A stretch of DNA of 64,000 bases from Methylobacillus methanolivorans. GTDB taxonomy: Bacteria; Pseudomonadota; Gammaproteobacteria; Burkholderiales; Methylophilaceae. The DNA lies in the NCBI RefSeq assembly GCF_020531845.1, contig NZ_JAJAVF010000004.1:414045-478044 (forward strand). The letters run 5' to 3'. Positions 29,234 to 38,739 of the stretch are shown here, in pieces. The notes beneath the pieces are model-generated. The model was not told the origin of the DNA, ran no database searches, and saw only the letters and a program-made list of their open reading frames with translations. Every line of letters starts with the position of its first letter. The stretch's first letter is position 1. The translations under genes and the position numbers were made by a program.

Positions 29234-30090
29234 GTGGGTAATAACTGGCCGAGTGTAATCCGTTCATGTCCTGCCAGGTCTAGCATGCTGTGTACGCTTG
29301 CAAAGAGGTGACTGCTGAAAAGCGTGCGTACGGCACTGCCCTGATCGTAGCCATGCTCAATGATTAACCAGCCTGAGGGGGTCAGGTGCTCTGGAGCGTG
29401 CGCCACGATCTTGCGGATGTCATCCAAGCCATCAACGCCTGATGCCAGTGCCGTCAAGGGTTCAAAGCGCAGATCGCCTTGCTGTAGATGTCGGTCTGCG
29501 GCTTCAATATAAGGCGGATTGCTGACAATCAAGTCAAAGCGTTGGCTTGCGACAGCGTTAAACCAGTCGCTATGCAAAGCAGTGACATTGTGTGCAGATA
29601 GTTGTTGTGTATTGGTGTTCGCGACAGCAAGCGCGGCTTCTGAGTTATCCAGAATAGTCACCTGAGTAAGTGGGCGCTCGAGTGCCAATGTAATGCCGAT
29701 AGCACCTGTACCAGTACCCATGTCGAGGACGGAGGCTTGCTGATCTGGCCGTATACGATCCAGTGCTGCTTCCACCAGTATCTCGGTATCAGGCCGAGGT
29801 ATTAGGGTGTCAGGCGTTACCATGAATGACCGGCCGTAGAATTCACGGTGCCCCAAAATATGAGCGACAGGCTCGCCTTGAATGCGGCGAGCTAGCAGGC
29901 TTTCAAAGCTGCTGCGTAACTCGTCCGTTACCATGTCGTCACCATGAGCAATAAGCCAGGCGTGATTGACGCCTCCCAGGCTATGCTGCATCAGGCTGCG
30001 GATTTCAATGCGTACTTCTGCAAGCTCAAGCCCGCTTGCTTCATGCAGGCGGTTGGCCGCACACGACATCAGATTCTTGAGCTTGGCCAT
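29230..30090 (-). CDS. prmC: Release-factor glutamine N5-methyltransferase
   Basis: A 286-residue SAM methyltransferase that modifies the GGQ glutamine of release factors. SAM motif VLDMGTGTGAIGITLAL (about 121-137) and the catalytic NPPY at 191-194 are intact; the N-terminal helical domain (about 1-75) binds the release factor. It is in the classic cluster hemA-prfA-prmC, here separated from its substrate gene prfA by one small membrane-protein gene. Also called hemK. Confidence 0.97.
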   Translation of the reverse strand: MAKLKNLMSCAANRLHEASGLELAEVRIEIRSLMQHSLGGVNHAWLIAHGDDMVTDELRSSFESLLARRIQGEPVAHILGHREFYGRSFMVTPDTLIPRPDTEILVEAALDRIRPDQQASVLDMGTGTGAIGITLALERPLTQVTILDNSEAALAVANTNTQQLSAHNVTALHSDWFNAVASQRFDLIVSNPPYIEAADRHLQQGDLRFEPLTALASGVDGLDDIRKIVAHAPEHLTPSGWLIIEHGYDQGSAVRTLFSSHLFASVHSMLDLAGHERITLGQLLPT

Positions 30091-30099
30091 GAGAGGTGC

Positions 30100-30531
30100 C
30101 TAGCGATGATGGCGCCAGAGGACGATCACGATCAGGACGTTGATGGCAAAGACGCTGAACCCAAGCCAGCTGAAGTGCTTGAGCAGTTCCAGTATCTCGA
30201 ATGGCAGGTAGAGGCCTGAACTTGCGATGCCCAGGATAATGGCCCAGTGCCTGCCTAGCCATAAGCCATAAGCTTCCAGTAGGCGGATGGCAGCATAGAA
30301 CATGGCACCGAATGCCAGTGTCATTAGTCGTGGTTCGGTGATATTGGCAACCCAATGCAGCAGAATGCGCGGGGTTTCGTTCGCAGGGTTGAGGTGCAGA
30401 TGGCGAATCAGCGTTTCGGCATAGGCTTGCCAATCCGCGTTGATATAGCGAAAAAGGGCAAGCGATGCCCCCAGCACCAAAACGCCCTTGCTGGCTTCAA
30501 GTAAGGCAATACTGCGTAGGCTGGCATTCAT
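30100..30531 (-). CDS. DUF2127 membrane protein
   Basis: A 143-residue protein with about four hydrophobic helices. The start LRSIALLEASKGVLVLGASL and the segment RLLEAYGLWLGRHWAIILG match the DUF2127 family, which has no established function. It is inserted between prfA (5 bp away) and prmC (9 bp away) and must be co-transcribed with them. Role in the cluster is unknown. Confidence 0.88.
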   Translation of the reverse strand: MNASLRSIALLEASKGVLVLGASLALFRYINADWQAYAETLIRHLHLNPANETPRILLHWVANITEPRLMTLAFGAMFYAAIRLLEAYGLWLGRHWAIILGIASSGLYLPFEILELLKHFSWLGFSVFAINVLIVIVLWRHHR

Positions 30532-30536
30532 TGGCC

Positions 30537-31619
30537 TCAGTTATCCTCGCCCAATGTTGCTAACAGGTCGGCCTGGTGTTCTGCTGCCAGGGTGCCGATC
30601 AGCTCGTCCATGTCGCCCTCCGTGATTGCATCAATCTTGTAGAGTGTCAGGTTGATGCGGTGATCGGTGATGCGGCCTTGTGGGTAGTTATAAGTGCGTA
30701 TGCGCTCACTGCGGTCGCCCGAACCAATCAGGCTGCGACGCTCGCTGGCGATTTTGCTTTGTTGTTCATCAACCTGCTTCGCCTTGATGCGTGCGGCAAG
30801 CACTTGCATGGCCTGGGCTTTATTGGAGTGCTGGCTGCGACCATCCTGGCATTCCACTACAATCCCAGTGGGGAAGTGGGTGATGCGTACTGCGGAATCG
30901 GTCTTATTAATGTGCTGGCCGCCAGCGCCTGATGCGCGGAAGGTATCAATGCGGATATCAGCCGGGTTGATTGTGATGTCGCTGACTTCGTCCACTTCCG
31001 GCAATACCGCGACGGTACAAGCAGAAGTATGAATACGGCCCTGGGTTTCGGTTTCCGGCACGCGTTGCACACGGTGGCCGCCGGATTCAAACTTGAGTCG
31101 GGAGTAAGCGCCAAAGCCCTCGATCTTGGCGATGATTTCCTTATAACCGCCTACTTCAGATTCGCTGGCGGAGACGATTTCTACCTTCCAGCGTTGCCGT
31201 TCAGCATAGCGGGAATACATGCGGAACAGGTCGCCGGCGAACAGTGCAGATTCATCACCGCCAGTACCAGCGCGGATTTCCAGGAAGATATTGCGTTCGT
31301 CATTGGGGTCCTTGGGCAGCAGCAGCTTCTGCAGCTCTTTCTCAATGTCTTCAAGCTTTTGCTTGTTGGCCTCGATTTCTTCCTGGGCGAATTCCTTCAT
31401 TTCCGGGTCTGAGAGCATCACCTGTGCTTCCTTGATGTCACTCCCGGCTTGTTCATAGGCGCGGAATTGTTCGACGATAGGCGTGATCTCGGCGTGTTCG
31501 CGCGTGATCTTGCGATAGTTGTCGATATCGTTAGTGGCATCCTCGCTGGATAACAAGCGATTCAGTTCATCCAGGCGCTCGCTCAAGGTGGCGAGCTTTT
31601 TCATCATTGAAGGTTTCAT
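30537..31619 (-). CDS. prfA: Peptide chain release factor 1
   Basis: A 360-residue RF1 that recognises UAA and UAG. The peptidyl-hydrolysis GGQ is at 233-235 ([16 protein letters not shown]) and the stop-codon-reading tripeptide PxT is Pro188-Glu-Thr190 ([10 protein letters not shown]). Its length is that of the E. coli protein. It lies 30 bp after hemA and before the DUF2127 and prmC genes. Confidence 0.98.
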   Translation of the reverse strand: MKPSMMKKLATLSERLDELNRLLSSEDATNDIDNYRKITREHAEITPIVEQFRAYEQAGSDIKEAQVMLSDPEMKEFAQEEIEANKQKLEDIEKELQKLLLPKDPNDERNIFLEIRAGTGGDESALFAGDLFRMYSRYAERQRWKVEIVSASESEVGGYKEIIAKIEGFGAYSRLKFESGGHRVQRVPETETQGRIHTSACTVAVLPEVDEVSDITINPADIRIDTFRASGAGGQHINKTDSAVRITHFPTGIVVECQDGRSQHSNKAQAMQVLAARIKAKQVDEQQSKIASERRSLIGSGDRSERIRTYNYPQGRITDHRINLTLYKIDAITEGDMDELIGTLAAEHQADLLATLGEDN

Positions 31620-31649
31620 TGCGCTAATTGTGTAGAACGACAGGTTGGG

Positions 31650-32894
31650 TTAGTTGTGGATCTGGTAAAGCTGACGCAGCATGGCTTCCAGTTGGTCACG
31701 GTCTTCGCCGCTGACATTATTGAGTGCATGGCTGGGGCCATGTAACAGCTTGTTGGTGAGTGCATTACTTAATGCATCCAGTACTTGGCCTGGATCATCG
31801 CCGCGGGCCAATAATTTACGGGCTTTTTCCAGTTCGCTCAGGCGGTGGCGCTCTGCCTGCTCGCGCAGGGCGCGTATGGTCGGCACGGCGCTCCGGGTTT
31901 TGAGCCATTGCATGAAATTATCCACGCGCATGTCGATGATGGCTTCGGCTTCTGCGGCAGCCTCCTGGCGGTTTTCCATGCCTTCCTGCACTACTTGCGC
32001 AAGGTCGTCCACTGTATAAAGGAACACGTCATCCAGCTCACCCGCTTCTGGCTCGATGTCGCGTGGCACCGCCAAGTCGACCATGAACATGGGTTTGTGT
32101 TTGCGGGCGCGGATGGCGCGCTCCACCATGCCCAGTCCGACGATGGGTAACTGGCTGGCAGTGGAAGTGATGACAATGTCAAATTCAGCCAGGCGATCCG
32201 GCAGGTCAGCCAATAACATGCTTTGGCCGCCGATGTTGGCCGCCAGTTCTTGGCCGCGCTCTAGCGTGCGGTTGGCCACGGTGATGGATAGCGGGCGATG
32301 TGCGGCAAAATGCTCGGCACATAACTCTATCATTTCACCCGCACCGATGAAGAGTACGTGCTGGTTATTCAGTGCGCCGAAAATGCGCTGGGCCAAGCGT
32401 GTGCTGGCCGCTGCCAGTGAGACTGAGTTGGCACCAATATTGGTGTTGGTGCGCACTTCCTTCGCCACGGAAAATGTGCGTTGGAACAGCTTGTGCAGCA
32501 ATGTGCCGAGGGTGCCAGCATTTTCGGCAATGCGCACCGCCTGCTTCATCTGTCCTAATATCTGGGCTTCCCCCAACACCATGGAGTCTAGCCCAGAGGC
32601 AACGCGGAAGGCATGCTTGACGGCATCTTCCTGCGGCAGGGTGTACATATAGGGTGCAATCGCGTTGGGCTGTAGCTGATGGTAGTTGGCTAGCCAATCC
32701 AGGGCTTTTTGCGGGTTGTCGGTGTTGCAGTAGAGTTCGGTGCGGTTACAAGTCGATAGGATCGCCGCTTCCCGGATGCCGTAAGAATTCAAGTCGCGCA
32801 GCGCACCGCCGAGATGCTCGTTCTGGAAAGCGACATTCTCACGTATGGAAACGGGTGCGGTCGTGTGGTTCACGCCGACGGTAAATAAATGCAT
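31650..32894 (-). CDS. hemA: Glutamyl-tRNA reductase
   Basis: A 414-residue NADPH enzyme that converts Glu-tRNA to glutamate-1-semialdehyde, the first step of C5 tetrapyrrole synthesis. The catalytic Cys49 is in [12 protein letters not shown] and the start [19 protein letters not shown] is canonical. The NADPH motif [17 protein letters not shown] and the C-terminal dimerisation domain are present. It is divergent from rpe. hemB lies at 41 kb on the opposite strand, so tetrapyrrole genes are split. Confidence 0.98.
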   Translation of the reverse strand: MHLFTVGVNHTTAPVSIRENVAFQNEHLGGALRDLNSYGIREAAILSTCNRTELYCNTDNPQKALDWLANYHQLQPNAIAPYMYTLPQEDAVKHAFRVASGLDSMVLGEAQILGQMKQAVRIAENAGTLGTLLHKLFQRTFSVAKEVRTNTNIGANSVSLAAASTRLAQRIFGALNNQHVLFIGAGEMIELCAEHFAAHRPLSITVANRTLERGQELAANIGGQSMLLADLPDRLAEFDIVITSTASQLPIVGLGMVERAIRARKHKPMFMVDLAVPRDIEPEAGELDDVFLYTVDDLAQVVQEGMENRQEAAAEAEAIIDMRVDNFMQWLKTRSAVPTIRALREQAERHRLSELEKARKLLARGDDPGQVLDALSNALTNKLLHGPSHALNNVSGEDRDQLEAMLRQLYQIHN

Positions 32895-33191
32895 CCTGCA
32901 ATTTTCCTGTATCGCGGCAACTTAAGCAACAATTTCAAGCAATTAAGCCAAGAGGGATTGTGCGCGGCAGGCCGCTATCATACTCTCATTTGGTAGTGTT
33001 GAACTAAGCTGTTCGTTAGCAAGCAAATTTTTGCCAGCAATCACTTGCCGCGCCAGCGCTTCAAGCCATCATGTGGCTTAGTATAAGCCTGATCACAGTA
33101 TGGATTTTGCAATAAGCGTTGCTAATGCTGGGTGCGTTGACATCATTTTCGGTTAAAATAAATATTTTTACGCTATACACCCTTAAAAATC
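32895..33191. other. Intergenic region between divergent hemA and rpe
   Basis: This is the longest non-coding stretch of the window (297 bp). It is AT-richer toward rpe. It holds a promoter-like pair for rpe (33137-33165). It also has overlapping short inverted repeats: AAGCCA/TGGCTT (33063-33068 and 33074-33079) and GGCTTA/TAAGCC (33075-33080 and 33084-33089), which exclude each other. I see no RNA gene or recognisable riboswitch. Confidence 0.5.
33137..33165 (+). promoter_or_regulatory. Predicted sigma-70 promoter for rpe-trp operon
   Basis: A perfect -35 TTGACA (33137-33142) is followed after 16-17 bp by the AT-rich TAAATA (33159-33164) or AAATAT (33160-33165) as -10. The expected start is near 33172, leaving a short leader before rpe at 33192. 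The -10 is a poor match, so the call rests on the -35 and position. Confidence 0.5.
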
Positions 33192-33890
33192 ATGGCTAAA
33201 CCATTCAGAATTGCTCCTAGTATCCTTTCCGCCAACTTTGCCAAGCTGGGCCAGGAAATCACCGATGTCATCACTTCCGGCGCTGATATTGTTCACTTCG
33301 ACGTGATGGATAACCATTACGTTCCCAATTTGACGATCGGCCCTTTGGTCTGTGAGGCAATTCGCCCAGTGACTGATGCCATCATCGACGTGCACTTGAT
33401 GGTGAAGCCTGTTGACCGCATCATTCCTGATTTTGCCAAGGCTGGTGCCAATATCATTACTTTCCACCCAGAAGCTTCCGATCATATTGATCGCAGCCTG
33501 TCCCTGATCCGTGATAATGGCTGTAAGTCCGGCTTGGTGTTCAACCCGGCTACGCCGCTGTCCTATCTTGACTATGTCATGGACAAGGTTGATATGGTGT
33601 TGTTGATGTCCGTGAACCCGGGCTTTGGTGGTCAGAAGTTCATCCCTGGCACGCTGGACAAGCTGCGTGAAGCGCGTGCTCGCATTGATGCCTACACTGA
33701 GAAAACTGGCCGTGAAATCTGGCTGGAAATTGATGGTGGCGTGAACCCTGCCAACATCGCGGAAATTGCCCGTGCGGGTGCCGATACATTCGTGGCAGGT
33801 TCTGCCGTGTTTGGTGCTGGCAAGGATACCGACCCTAACCGTTACAACACCGTGATCAGCGCGTTGCGCGCTGAGTTGGCTAACGTATAA
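33192..33890 (+). CDS. rpe: Ribulose-phosphate 3-epimerase
   Basis: A 232-residue TIM-barrel metalloenzyme interconverting ribulose-5-phosphate and xylulose-5-phosphate. Signatures: [26 protein letters not shown], the phosphate loop [12 protein letters not shown] and [10 protein letters not shown]. In a methylotroph with the ribulose monophosphate cycle this step helps regenerate the formaldehyde acceptor. It is followed after 5 nt by the trp leader peptide. The gph gene usually found between rpe and trpE in related bacteria is absent here. Confidence 0.97.
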   Translation: MAKPFRIAPSILSANFAKLGQEITDVITSGADIVHFDVMDNHYVPNLTIGPLVCEAIRPVTDAIIDVHLMVKPVDRIIPDFAKAGANIITFHPEASDHIDRSLSLIRDNGCKSGLVFNPATPLSYLDYVMDKVDMVLLMSVNPGFGGQKFIPGTLDKLREARARIDAYTEKTGREIWLEIDGGVNPANIAEIARAGADTFVAGSAVFGAGKDTDPNRYNTVISALRAELANV

Positions 33891-33895
33891 GCAAC

Positions 33896-33952
33896 ATGCA
33901 GATGAATACCCGAATCCTGAGTGATCGCAATAGCTGGCGATGGTGGCGCTGA
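33896..33952 (+). CDS. trpL: trp operon leader peptide (18 codons, Trp-rich)
   Basis: A short frame, ATG 33896 to TGA 33950-33952, encodes MQMNTRILSDRNSWRWWR. Three of its last five codons are TGG (33935, 33941, 33944), the hallmark of a Trp-sensing leader peptide. It may start at the second ATG (33902) instead. It lies between rpe (stop 33890) and trpE (start 34027), exactly where an attenuation leader is expected. The Shine-Dalgarno is weak, but the TGG clustering directly ahead of trpE is hard to explain otherwise. The frame is too short for usual gene finders. Confidence 0.85.
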   Translation: MQMNTRILSDRNSWRWWR

Positions 33953-34026
33953 ACAGTCGCTACCAATACCCATGAACATACATGGGCGCCACTCAATTAC
34001 AACAACATCAGGATTCGGGAGTTTTT
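33909..34026 (+). promoter_or_regulatory. Predicted trp attenuator with long-range stem over the trpE RBS
   Basis: CCCGAATCCTGA (33909-33920, inside trpL) is perfectly complementary to TCAGGATTCGGG (34008-34019), which is followed by AG and T5 (34022-34026) directly before the trpE ATG. The 3' strand includes the trpE Shine-Dalgarno GGGAG (34017-34021). Two nested alternatives use the Trp codons: TGGTGGCG (33941-33948) with CGCTACCA (33958-33965), or GTGGCGC (33943-33949) with GCGCCAC (33986-33992). A local hairpin CCCATG/CATGGG lies at 33969-33986. A ribosome stalled at the Trp codons would hinder the outer stem. The mechanism (termination, RBS occlusion or both) is inferred. Confidence 0.65.
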
Positions 34027-35511
34027 ATGCTGCAAACCATCAGTCAACAGGAATTCAATACCCTGGCAAGCCAGGGCTATAACCGTATTCCCTTGGTCAT
34101 CGAAACCTTCGCTGACCTTGATACACCGCTTTCCCTCTACCTAAAGCTGGCTAACCAGCCATACTCCTACTTGCTTGAGTCAGTGCAGGGAGGTGAGCGT
34201 TTTGGCCGCTATTCCATCATCGGTTTGCCTGCGCATGTGCGCATAGAAGTGCGAGGGCAAGCGATCAAGGTGCTTGACCACGATCAGGTGGTTGAGGAAG
34301 TGTCAGATATTAATCCGCTGGATTTCGTCCAGGCTTATCAGGCCAGGTTCCGCATCCCGCCGCATGAAGGCTTGCCACGCTTTACTGGTGGCCTAGCTGG
34401 ATATTTTGGTTACGACACCATCCGCTACATTGAGCGTCGTTTGGCTGGCACTGCCAAGCCGGATGCGCTGGGTGTGCCTGATATCTTGCTTATGGTCTCG
34501 GAAGAGATCGCTGTGATCGATAATCTTTCTGGCAAGCTCTATTTCATTGTTTATGCAGACCCTGCTGTTGCTGAAGCTTATGCAATGGGTATTAAACGCT
34601 TGCATGCCTTGGTGCAGCGCTTGCGCCAACCAGTGACGATTCCGCAAGCGCCTGCGATGCCTGCTACCGATGCCGTCTCGGAGTTTGGCGAGGCTAGCTT
34701 CAAGGAAGCTGTTGCTAAATCCAAGCAATATATTTTTGATGGCGACATCATGCAGGTGGTGTTGTCACAACGTATGGCTAAGCCTTTTACTGCCCCACCT
34801 TTGTCGCTTTATCGCGCCTTGCGTAGCCTCAACCCTTCTCCCTATATGTTCTACTACCATATGGGAGATCATCATGTGGTTGGGGCTTCACCCGAAATCC
34901 TCGTGCGATTGGAGGAAGATACGGTCACTTCACGCCCGATAGCTGGCACACGCCCACGTGGCAAGACGCGTGAGGAAGATGTTGCTCTGGCAGAAGAGTT
35001 GTTGGCTGACCCCAAGGAGATTGCAGAGCATGTGCAATTGATGGATTTGGGGCGCAATGACGTGGGTCGCGTGGCGCAAGTGGGTAGCGTGGCAGTGACT
35101 GACAAGATGGTGATTGAGCGTTACTCACACGTGATGCATATCGTGTCGAATGTTGAAGGCAAGCTCAAGACAGGTTTGCACGCGATTGATGTGCTAAAAG
35201 CGACCTTCCCCGCTGGCACCTTGAGCGGGGCACCCAAGGTGCGTGCCATGGAAATCATTGATGAACTTGAGCCAAGTAAACGCGGTATTTACGGCGGTGC
35301 AGTGGGGTATCTTGGCTTCAATGGTGATATGGATCTGGCGATTGCCATCCGCACCGGTGTGATCAAGGATGGCATGTTGTATTCACAGGCTGGTGCAGGC
35401 ATTGTGGCAGACTCAGTGCCTGAAAATGAGTGGATAGAAACCCAAAACAAGGCGCGTGCCGTATTGCGCGCAGCGGAGATCGTACAGGCAGGGCTAGATA
35501 ACAAGGAGTAG
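34027..35511 (+). CDS. trpE: Anthranilate synthase component I
   Basis: A 494-residue chorismate-utilising enzyme that, with TrpG, makes anthranilate. The N-terminal [15 protein letters not shown] carries the LLES element for Trp feedback inhibition, and the C-terminal chorismate-binding domain has the segments [23 protein letters not shown] and LVDPKE-like [12 protein letters not shown]. The start is 34027 because it has the GGGAG site; ATG 33982 has none and lies in the leader. The AAGGAG at 35503-35508 inside its last codons is the RBS of the next gene, 2 nt after the stop. Confidence 0.97.
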   Translation: MLQTISQQEFNTLASQGYNRIPLVIETFADLDTPLSLYLKLANQPYSYLLESVQGGERFGRYSIIGLPAHVRIEVRGQAIKVLDHDQVVEEVSDINPLDFVQAYQARFRIPPHEGLPRFTGGLAGYFGYDTIRYIERRLAGTAKPDALGVPDILLMVSEEIAVIDNLSGKLYFIVYADPAVAEAYAMGIKRLHALVQRLRQPVTIPQAPAMPATDAVSEFGEASFKEAVAKSKQYIFDGDIMQVVLSQRMAKPFTAPPLSLYRALRSLNPSPYMFYYHMGDHHVVGASPEILVRLEEDTVTSRPIAGTRPRGKTREEDVALAEELLADPKEIAEHVQLMDLGRNDVGRVAQVGSVAVTDKMVIERYSHVMHIVSNVEGKLKTGLHAIDVLKATFPAGTLSGAPKVRAMEIIDELEPSKRGIYGGAVGYLGFNGDMDLAIAIRTGVIKDGMLYSQAGAGIVADSVPENEWIETQNKARAVLRAAEIVQAGLDNKE

Positions 35512-35513
35512 GC

Positions 35514-38114
35514 ATGGCAGCAGCTAGTAGCCGGATTCTGTTTCGGCTCATCATTCTGGCATTCGGGTATTTTGCCTTGGGCATGCTGGGTAAAGTGCTG
35601 CCATTCTCCGTGTTTCAGGCCAATCTGGTTTGCTTGCCTGCAGGAGTGGCTGTAGCTGCCTTACTTCGTTGGGGCATGCACTACTGGCCTGCTATTTTTG
35701 CAGCCCAGCTGGCGCTCGTGCTCAATGCCTATGGTTTTGACCTTGCCAATGCGCTGTTGATTGGTGCTCTTCCTGTCGCGTATACCATGGCTTACACCTT
35801 GACGGCTTGGATGCTTCGAATCAGCGGCTTTCACTACACGCTGGACAGGATTCGTGACATTTTTCTCATGATGCTCGGCATGGTAGTGGGCATGCTGGTG
35901 CTCAGCGTGATGGAAGTTGCCATCTTGTACCAAGCGCAATTGCTCAGTATCGACAGGCTGCTTTCTTCCTTGTTATTTGGCTGGGTTGCCAATGTACTGG
36001 GAATATTGTTGCTATTGCCATTACTGCTCAATATCACCTGGAATGAATTCCTTGGTTTCTGGCGGCGGCACACCCGCTTTGCCTTATTGGCGGTGACCCT
36101 AGTGACTATCGAATGGGCGATCTTCAAGTTTGCGCCAGATGATGCTGATCAATACATGTTGTTTGCCTTTCTGGTTGTGCCCCTGGTGATTCTCATCTCA
36201 ATGCGTACCGGTATCACGGGGTCATCTATCGTGGTATTGGTTTTGTCCATCGTTGCGATGGCATCCACCCGAGTGGGTGATTTGCCAGAATTGGCACAGT
36301 CCATATCTCAGCCAGTCTGGGCGTTGTGGGTCTTGATGGGTACGCTATCCATGGTTGGGATGCTGATTGTTGCCTTGCAATCTTCGCGTGAGATGGCGGA
36401 GAGGGCATTGCGCAACAGCGAGACGAAGTTCAGGGCCGTGATTGAGAATGCGCAGGATGGCATTGTCAGCATTGATGAGCAGGGGAGGCTGGTGGAGTTT
36501 AACCATGCTGCCGAGGCCATGTTTGGCTATCGTCGTGAAGATGTATTAGGGAAGATGCTGGTGGATACCCTGATTCCTCCGGCGATGCGTGATGCTCACA
36601 GGCAAGGTCATCAGCGCTATCTGGCTTCAGGAGTCAGCACAATGTTGGAGCGCAGATTGGAATTGAGCGCTTTGCGCGCTGATGGTACCGAATTTCCAGT
36701 TGAGTTAACGATCACCTCCCTCAAAGAGCAAGGCGTACCACTGTTGACGGGTTTTTTCCGTGACCTGACTGAGCGTCGCAAGGTCGAAACGGAAATCCGC
36801 AACCTGGCTTTTTATGATGTGTTGACTACTCTGCCGAACCGCAGGCTGCTGCTAGACCGTTTGCATCAGGCAATTGCAGCGAGTATCAGGCATGGCAAGC
36901 ATGGGGCGGTGTTGTTCATTGATCTGGATAACTTCAAGGCGCTGAATGATTCGCGTGGGCACGATGTAGGCGATTTGCTGCTGGTCGAGGTTGCCCGCCG
37001 CTTGCGCCAATGCGTGCGTAACGAAGATACCGTTGCGCGCTTGGGTGGCGATGAGTTTGTCATTGTCCTCGAAGATCTGAGCATGGGGCTTGAGCAGGCG
37101 ATAGCGCAAACAAAGCAGATTGCCCAAAAAATTCTGGAAACAATTAATCATCCTTATCAATTGGGAGATATTGAACATCACAATTCATCAAGTATCGGTA
37201 TTGTTCTGTTCAATGGTAATTTCGTCAGTATTGAGGAGTTACTCAAGCGTTCGGACACTGCCATGTATGAAGCTAAAGCTGCCGGGCGAAATACCCTGCG
37301 CTTTTTCGATCCAGCCATGCAGGCTGCGCTGGAGAGGCGAGTAGATATGGAGTTACAGCTGCGACTGGCGATAGTGCAAAAGCAGCTGCGCTTATTTTGC
37401 CAGGTGCAGGTGGATGAAGAGCGCAAGGTCTTCGGTGCTGAGGTGTTATTACGTTGGCAACATCCCGATCATGGCTTGCTGTCCCCCAAAGAGTTTGTCG
37501 CGATTGCTGAAGATAGTGGCCTGATTGTCTCGATAGGTCATTGGGTGCTGTATAGCGCCTGTCAGCAGCTTAAGGCTTGGGAGGGCAAGCCTGGGTTTGA
37601 TGGCTTGCAACTGGCGGTAAATGTAAGTGCACGCCAGTTTCGCCATGTGGATTTTGTCGATGAGGTCCGGAAGATACTGCAAACTACCGGCGCAGATCCC
37701 AGCTTGCTCAAACTCGAGCTAACAGAGAGCGTAGTGCTGGACAATATTGCGGATGCGATTGCCAAGATGAACGCCTTGCGCGAGTTGGGCGTGCGTTTTT
37801 CCATGGATGATTTCGGTACCGGATATTCTTCCCTGGCTTATCTCAAGCGCTTGCCCCTGACGCAGGTCAAGATTGATCGCTCATTTGTCCATGACATTAC
37901 CGAGGATGCCAGCGATGCGGCGATTGTGCAGGCTATCCTGGCAATGAGTAGCACCTTGGGGTTGCGCGTGGTCGCTGAAGGGGTGGAGACGGAAGACCAG
38001 TTTGCATTGTTGCAAGGCTATGGCTGTCGCTATTTCCAGGGTTTTTTGTTCTCCAAGCCCTTGCGCATAGAGGATTTTGAGGCGCTGTTGCAGGACAAGG
38101 ACTTTTTTTTATGA
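35514..38114 (+). CDS. Membrane MASE1-type-PAS-GGDEF-EAL c-di-GMP enzyme within the trp operon
   Basis: An 866-residue dual cyclic-di-GMP protein. Residues about 1-290 are a MASE1-like membrane sensor with about eight helices, then PAS (about 298-420), GGDEF (about 431-590) and EAL (about 605-860) domains. The cyclase motif GGDEF is at 511-515 and is preceded, with the correct 5-residue gap, by the product-inhibition I-site RNED. In the EAL domain the signature is EVL at 643-645, with the other catalytic parts NVSARQF, LTES, DDFGTGYS (765-772), KIDRS and EGVETEDQ all present. So both activities are plausible. Its RBS lies inside trpE, so it is coupled to trpE translation. Its presence between trpE and trpG is unusual. 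Confidence 0.95.
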   Translation: MAAASSRILFRLIILAFGYFALGMLGKVLPFSVFQANLVCLPAGVAVAALLRWGMHYWPAIFAAQLALVLNAYGFDLANALLIGALPVAYTMAYTLTAWMLRISGFHYTLDRIRDIFLMMLGMVVGMLVLSVMEVAILYQAQLLSIDRLLSSLLFGWVANVLGILLLLPLLLNITWNEFLGFWRRHTRFALLAVTLVTIEWAIFKFAPDDADQYMLFAFLVVPLVILISMRTGITGSSIVVLVLSIVAMASTRVGDLPELAQSISQPVWALWVLMGTLSMVGMLIVALQSSREMAERALRNSETKFRAVIENAQDGIVSIDEQGRLVEFNHAAEAMFGYRREDVLGKMLVDTLIPPAMRDAHRQGHQRYLASGVSTMLERRLELSALRADGTEFPVELTITSLKEQGVPLLTGFFRDLTERRKVETEIRNLAFYDVLTTLPNRRLLLDRLHQAIAASIRHGKHGAVLFIDLDNFKALNDSRGHDVGDLLLVEVARRLRQCVRNEDTVARLGGDEFVIVLEDLSMGLEQAIAQTKQIAQKILETINHPYQLGDIEHHNSSSIGIVLFNGNFVSIEELLKRSDTAMYEAKAAGRNTLRFFDPAMQAALERRVDMELQLRLAIVQKQLRLFCQVQVDEERKVFGAEVLLRWQHPDHGLLSPKEFVAIAEDSGLIVSIGHWVLYSACQQLKAWEGKPGFDGLQLAVNVSARQFRHVDFVDEVRKILQTTGADPSLLKLELTESVVLDNIADAIAKMNALRELGVRFSMDDFGTGYSSLAYLKRLPLTQVKIDRSFVHDITEDASDAAIVQAILAMSSTLGLRVVAEGVETEDQFALLQGYGCRYFQGFLFSKPLRIEDFEALLQDKDFFL

Positions 38115-38172
38115 TGAATTGCGCCCAAAATAGCGGGCTTGCTCCAAAGCGGAATAAAGAAGGACGCAGATT

Positions 38173-38739
38173 ATGCTGTTAATGCTGGATAACTATGATT
38201 CGTTTACTTACAACCTTGTGCAATATCTTGGTGAGCTTGGCCAAGATGTGCAGGTGTATCGCAACGATGAAATTGATCTCGCCGAGGTGGCTGCACTTAA
38301 CCCCAGGCATATTGTGATTTCTCCTGGTCCCTGTACGCCAAACGAGGCGGGAATATCGGTGCCATTGATTCATGAGTTCGCTGGCAAGATTCCCATTCTG
38401 GGGGTTTGTCTCGGGCATCAAAGCATAGGTCAAGCGTTCGGCGGCAAGATCGTGCATGCCAAGCAACTGATGCATGGCAAGACTTCTGACATCCACCACG
38501 CTGATATTGGTGTATTCAAGGGCTTGCCGAATCCCTATACCGCAACGCGTTATCATTCCTTGGTGATAGAGCGCGAATCTATCCCTGATTGCCTGGAAAT
38601 TACCGCTTGGACAGAAGACGGCGAGATCATGGGTGTGCGCCACAAGACGCTGCCGATTGAGGGCGTGCAGTTCCATCCCGAATCTATCCTCACCCAGTAC
38701 GGACACGAGTTGCTGAATAATTTCCTGAAAGCGTATTAA
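38173..38739 (+). CDS. trpG: Anthranilate synthase component II (glutamine amidotransferase)
   Basis: A 188-residue class-I glutaminase subunit that gives TrpE its ammonia; such subunits often also serve p-aminobenzoate synthesis. The nucleophile Cys79 is in [15 protein letters not shown] and the His-Glu pair in [14 protein letters not shown]. The start [19 protein letters not shown] is typical. It lies 58 nt downstream of the GGDEF-EAL gene and abuts trpD with stop/start overlap (TAATG at 38737-38741). Confidence 0.97.
   Translation: MLLMLDNYDSFTYNLVQYLGELGQDVQVYRNDEIDLAEVAALNPRHIVISPGPCTPNEAGISVPLIHEFAGKIPILGVCLGHQSIGQAFGGKIVHAKQLMHGKTSDIHHADIGVFKGLPNPYTATRYHSLVIERESIPDCLEITAWTEDGEIMGVRHKTLPIEGVQFHPESILTQYGHELLNNFLKAY

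Noticed and set aside
33982..34026. Upstream ATG 33982 as the trpE start
   Set aside because: No Shine-Dalgarno and it lies in the leader structure; ATG 34027 has GGGAG at the right distance and gives the family N terminus.
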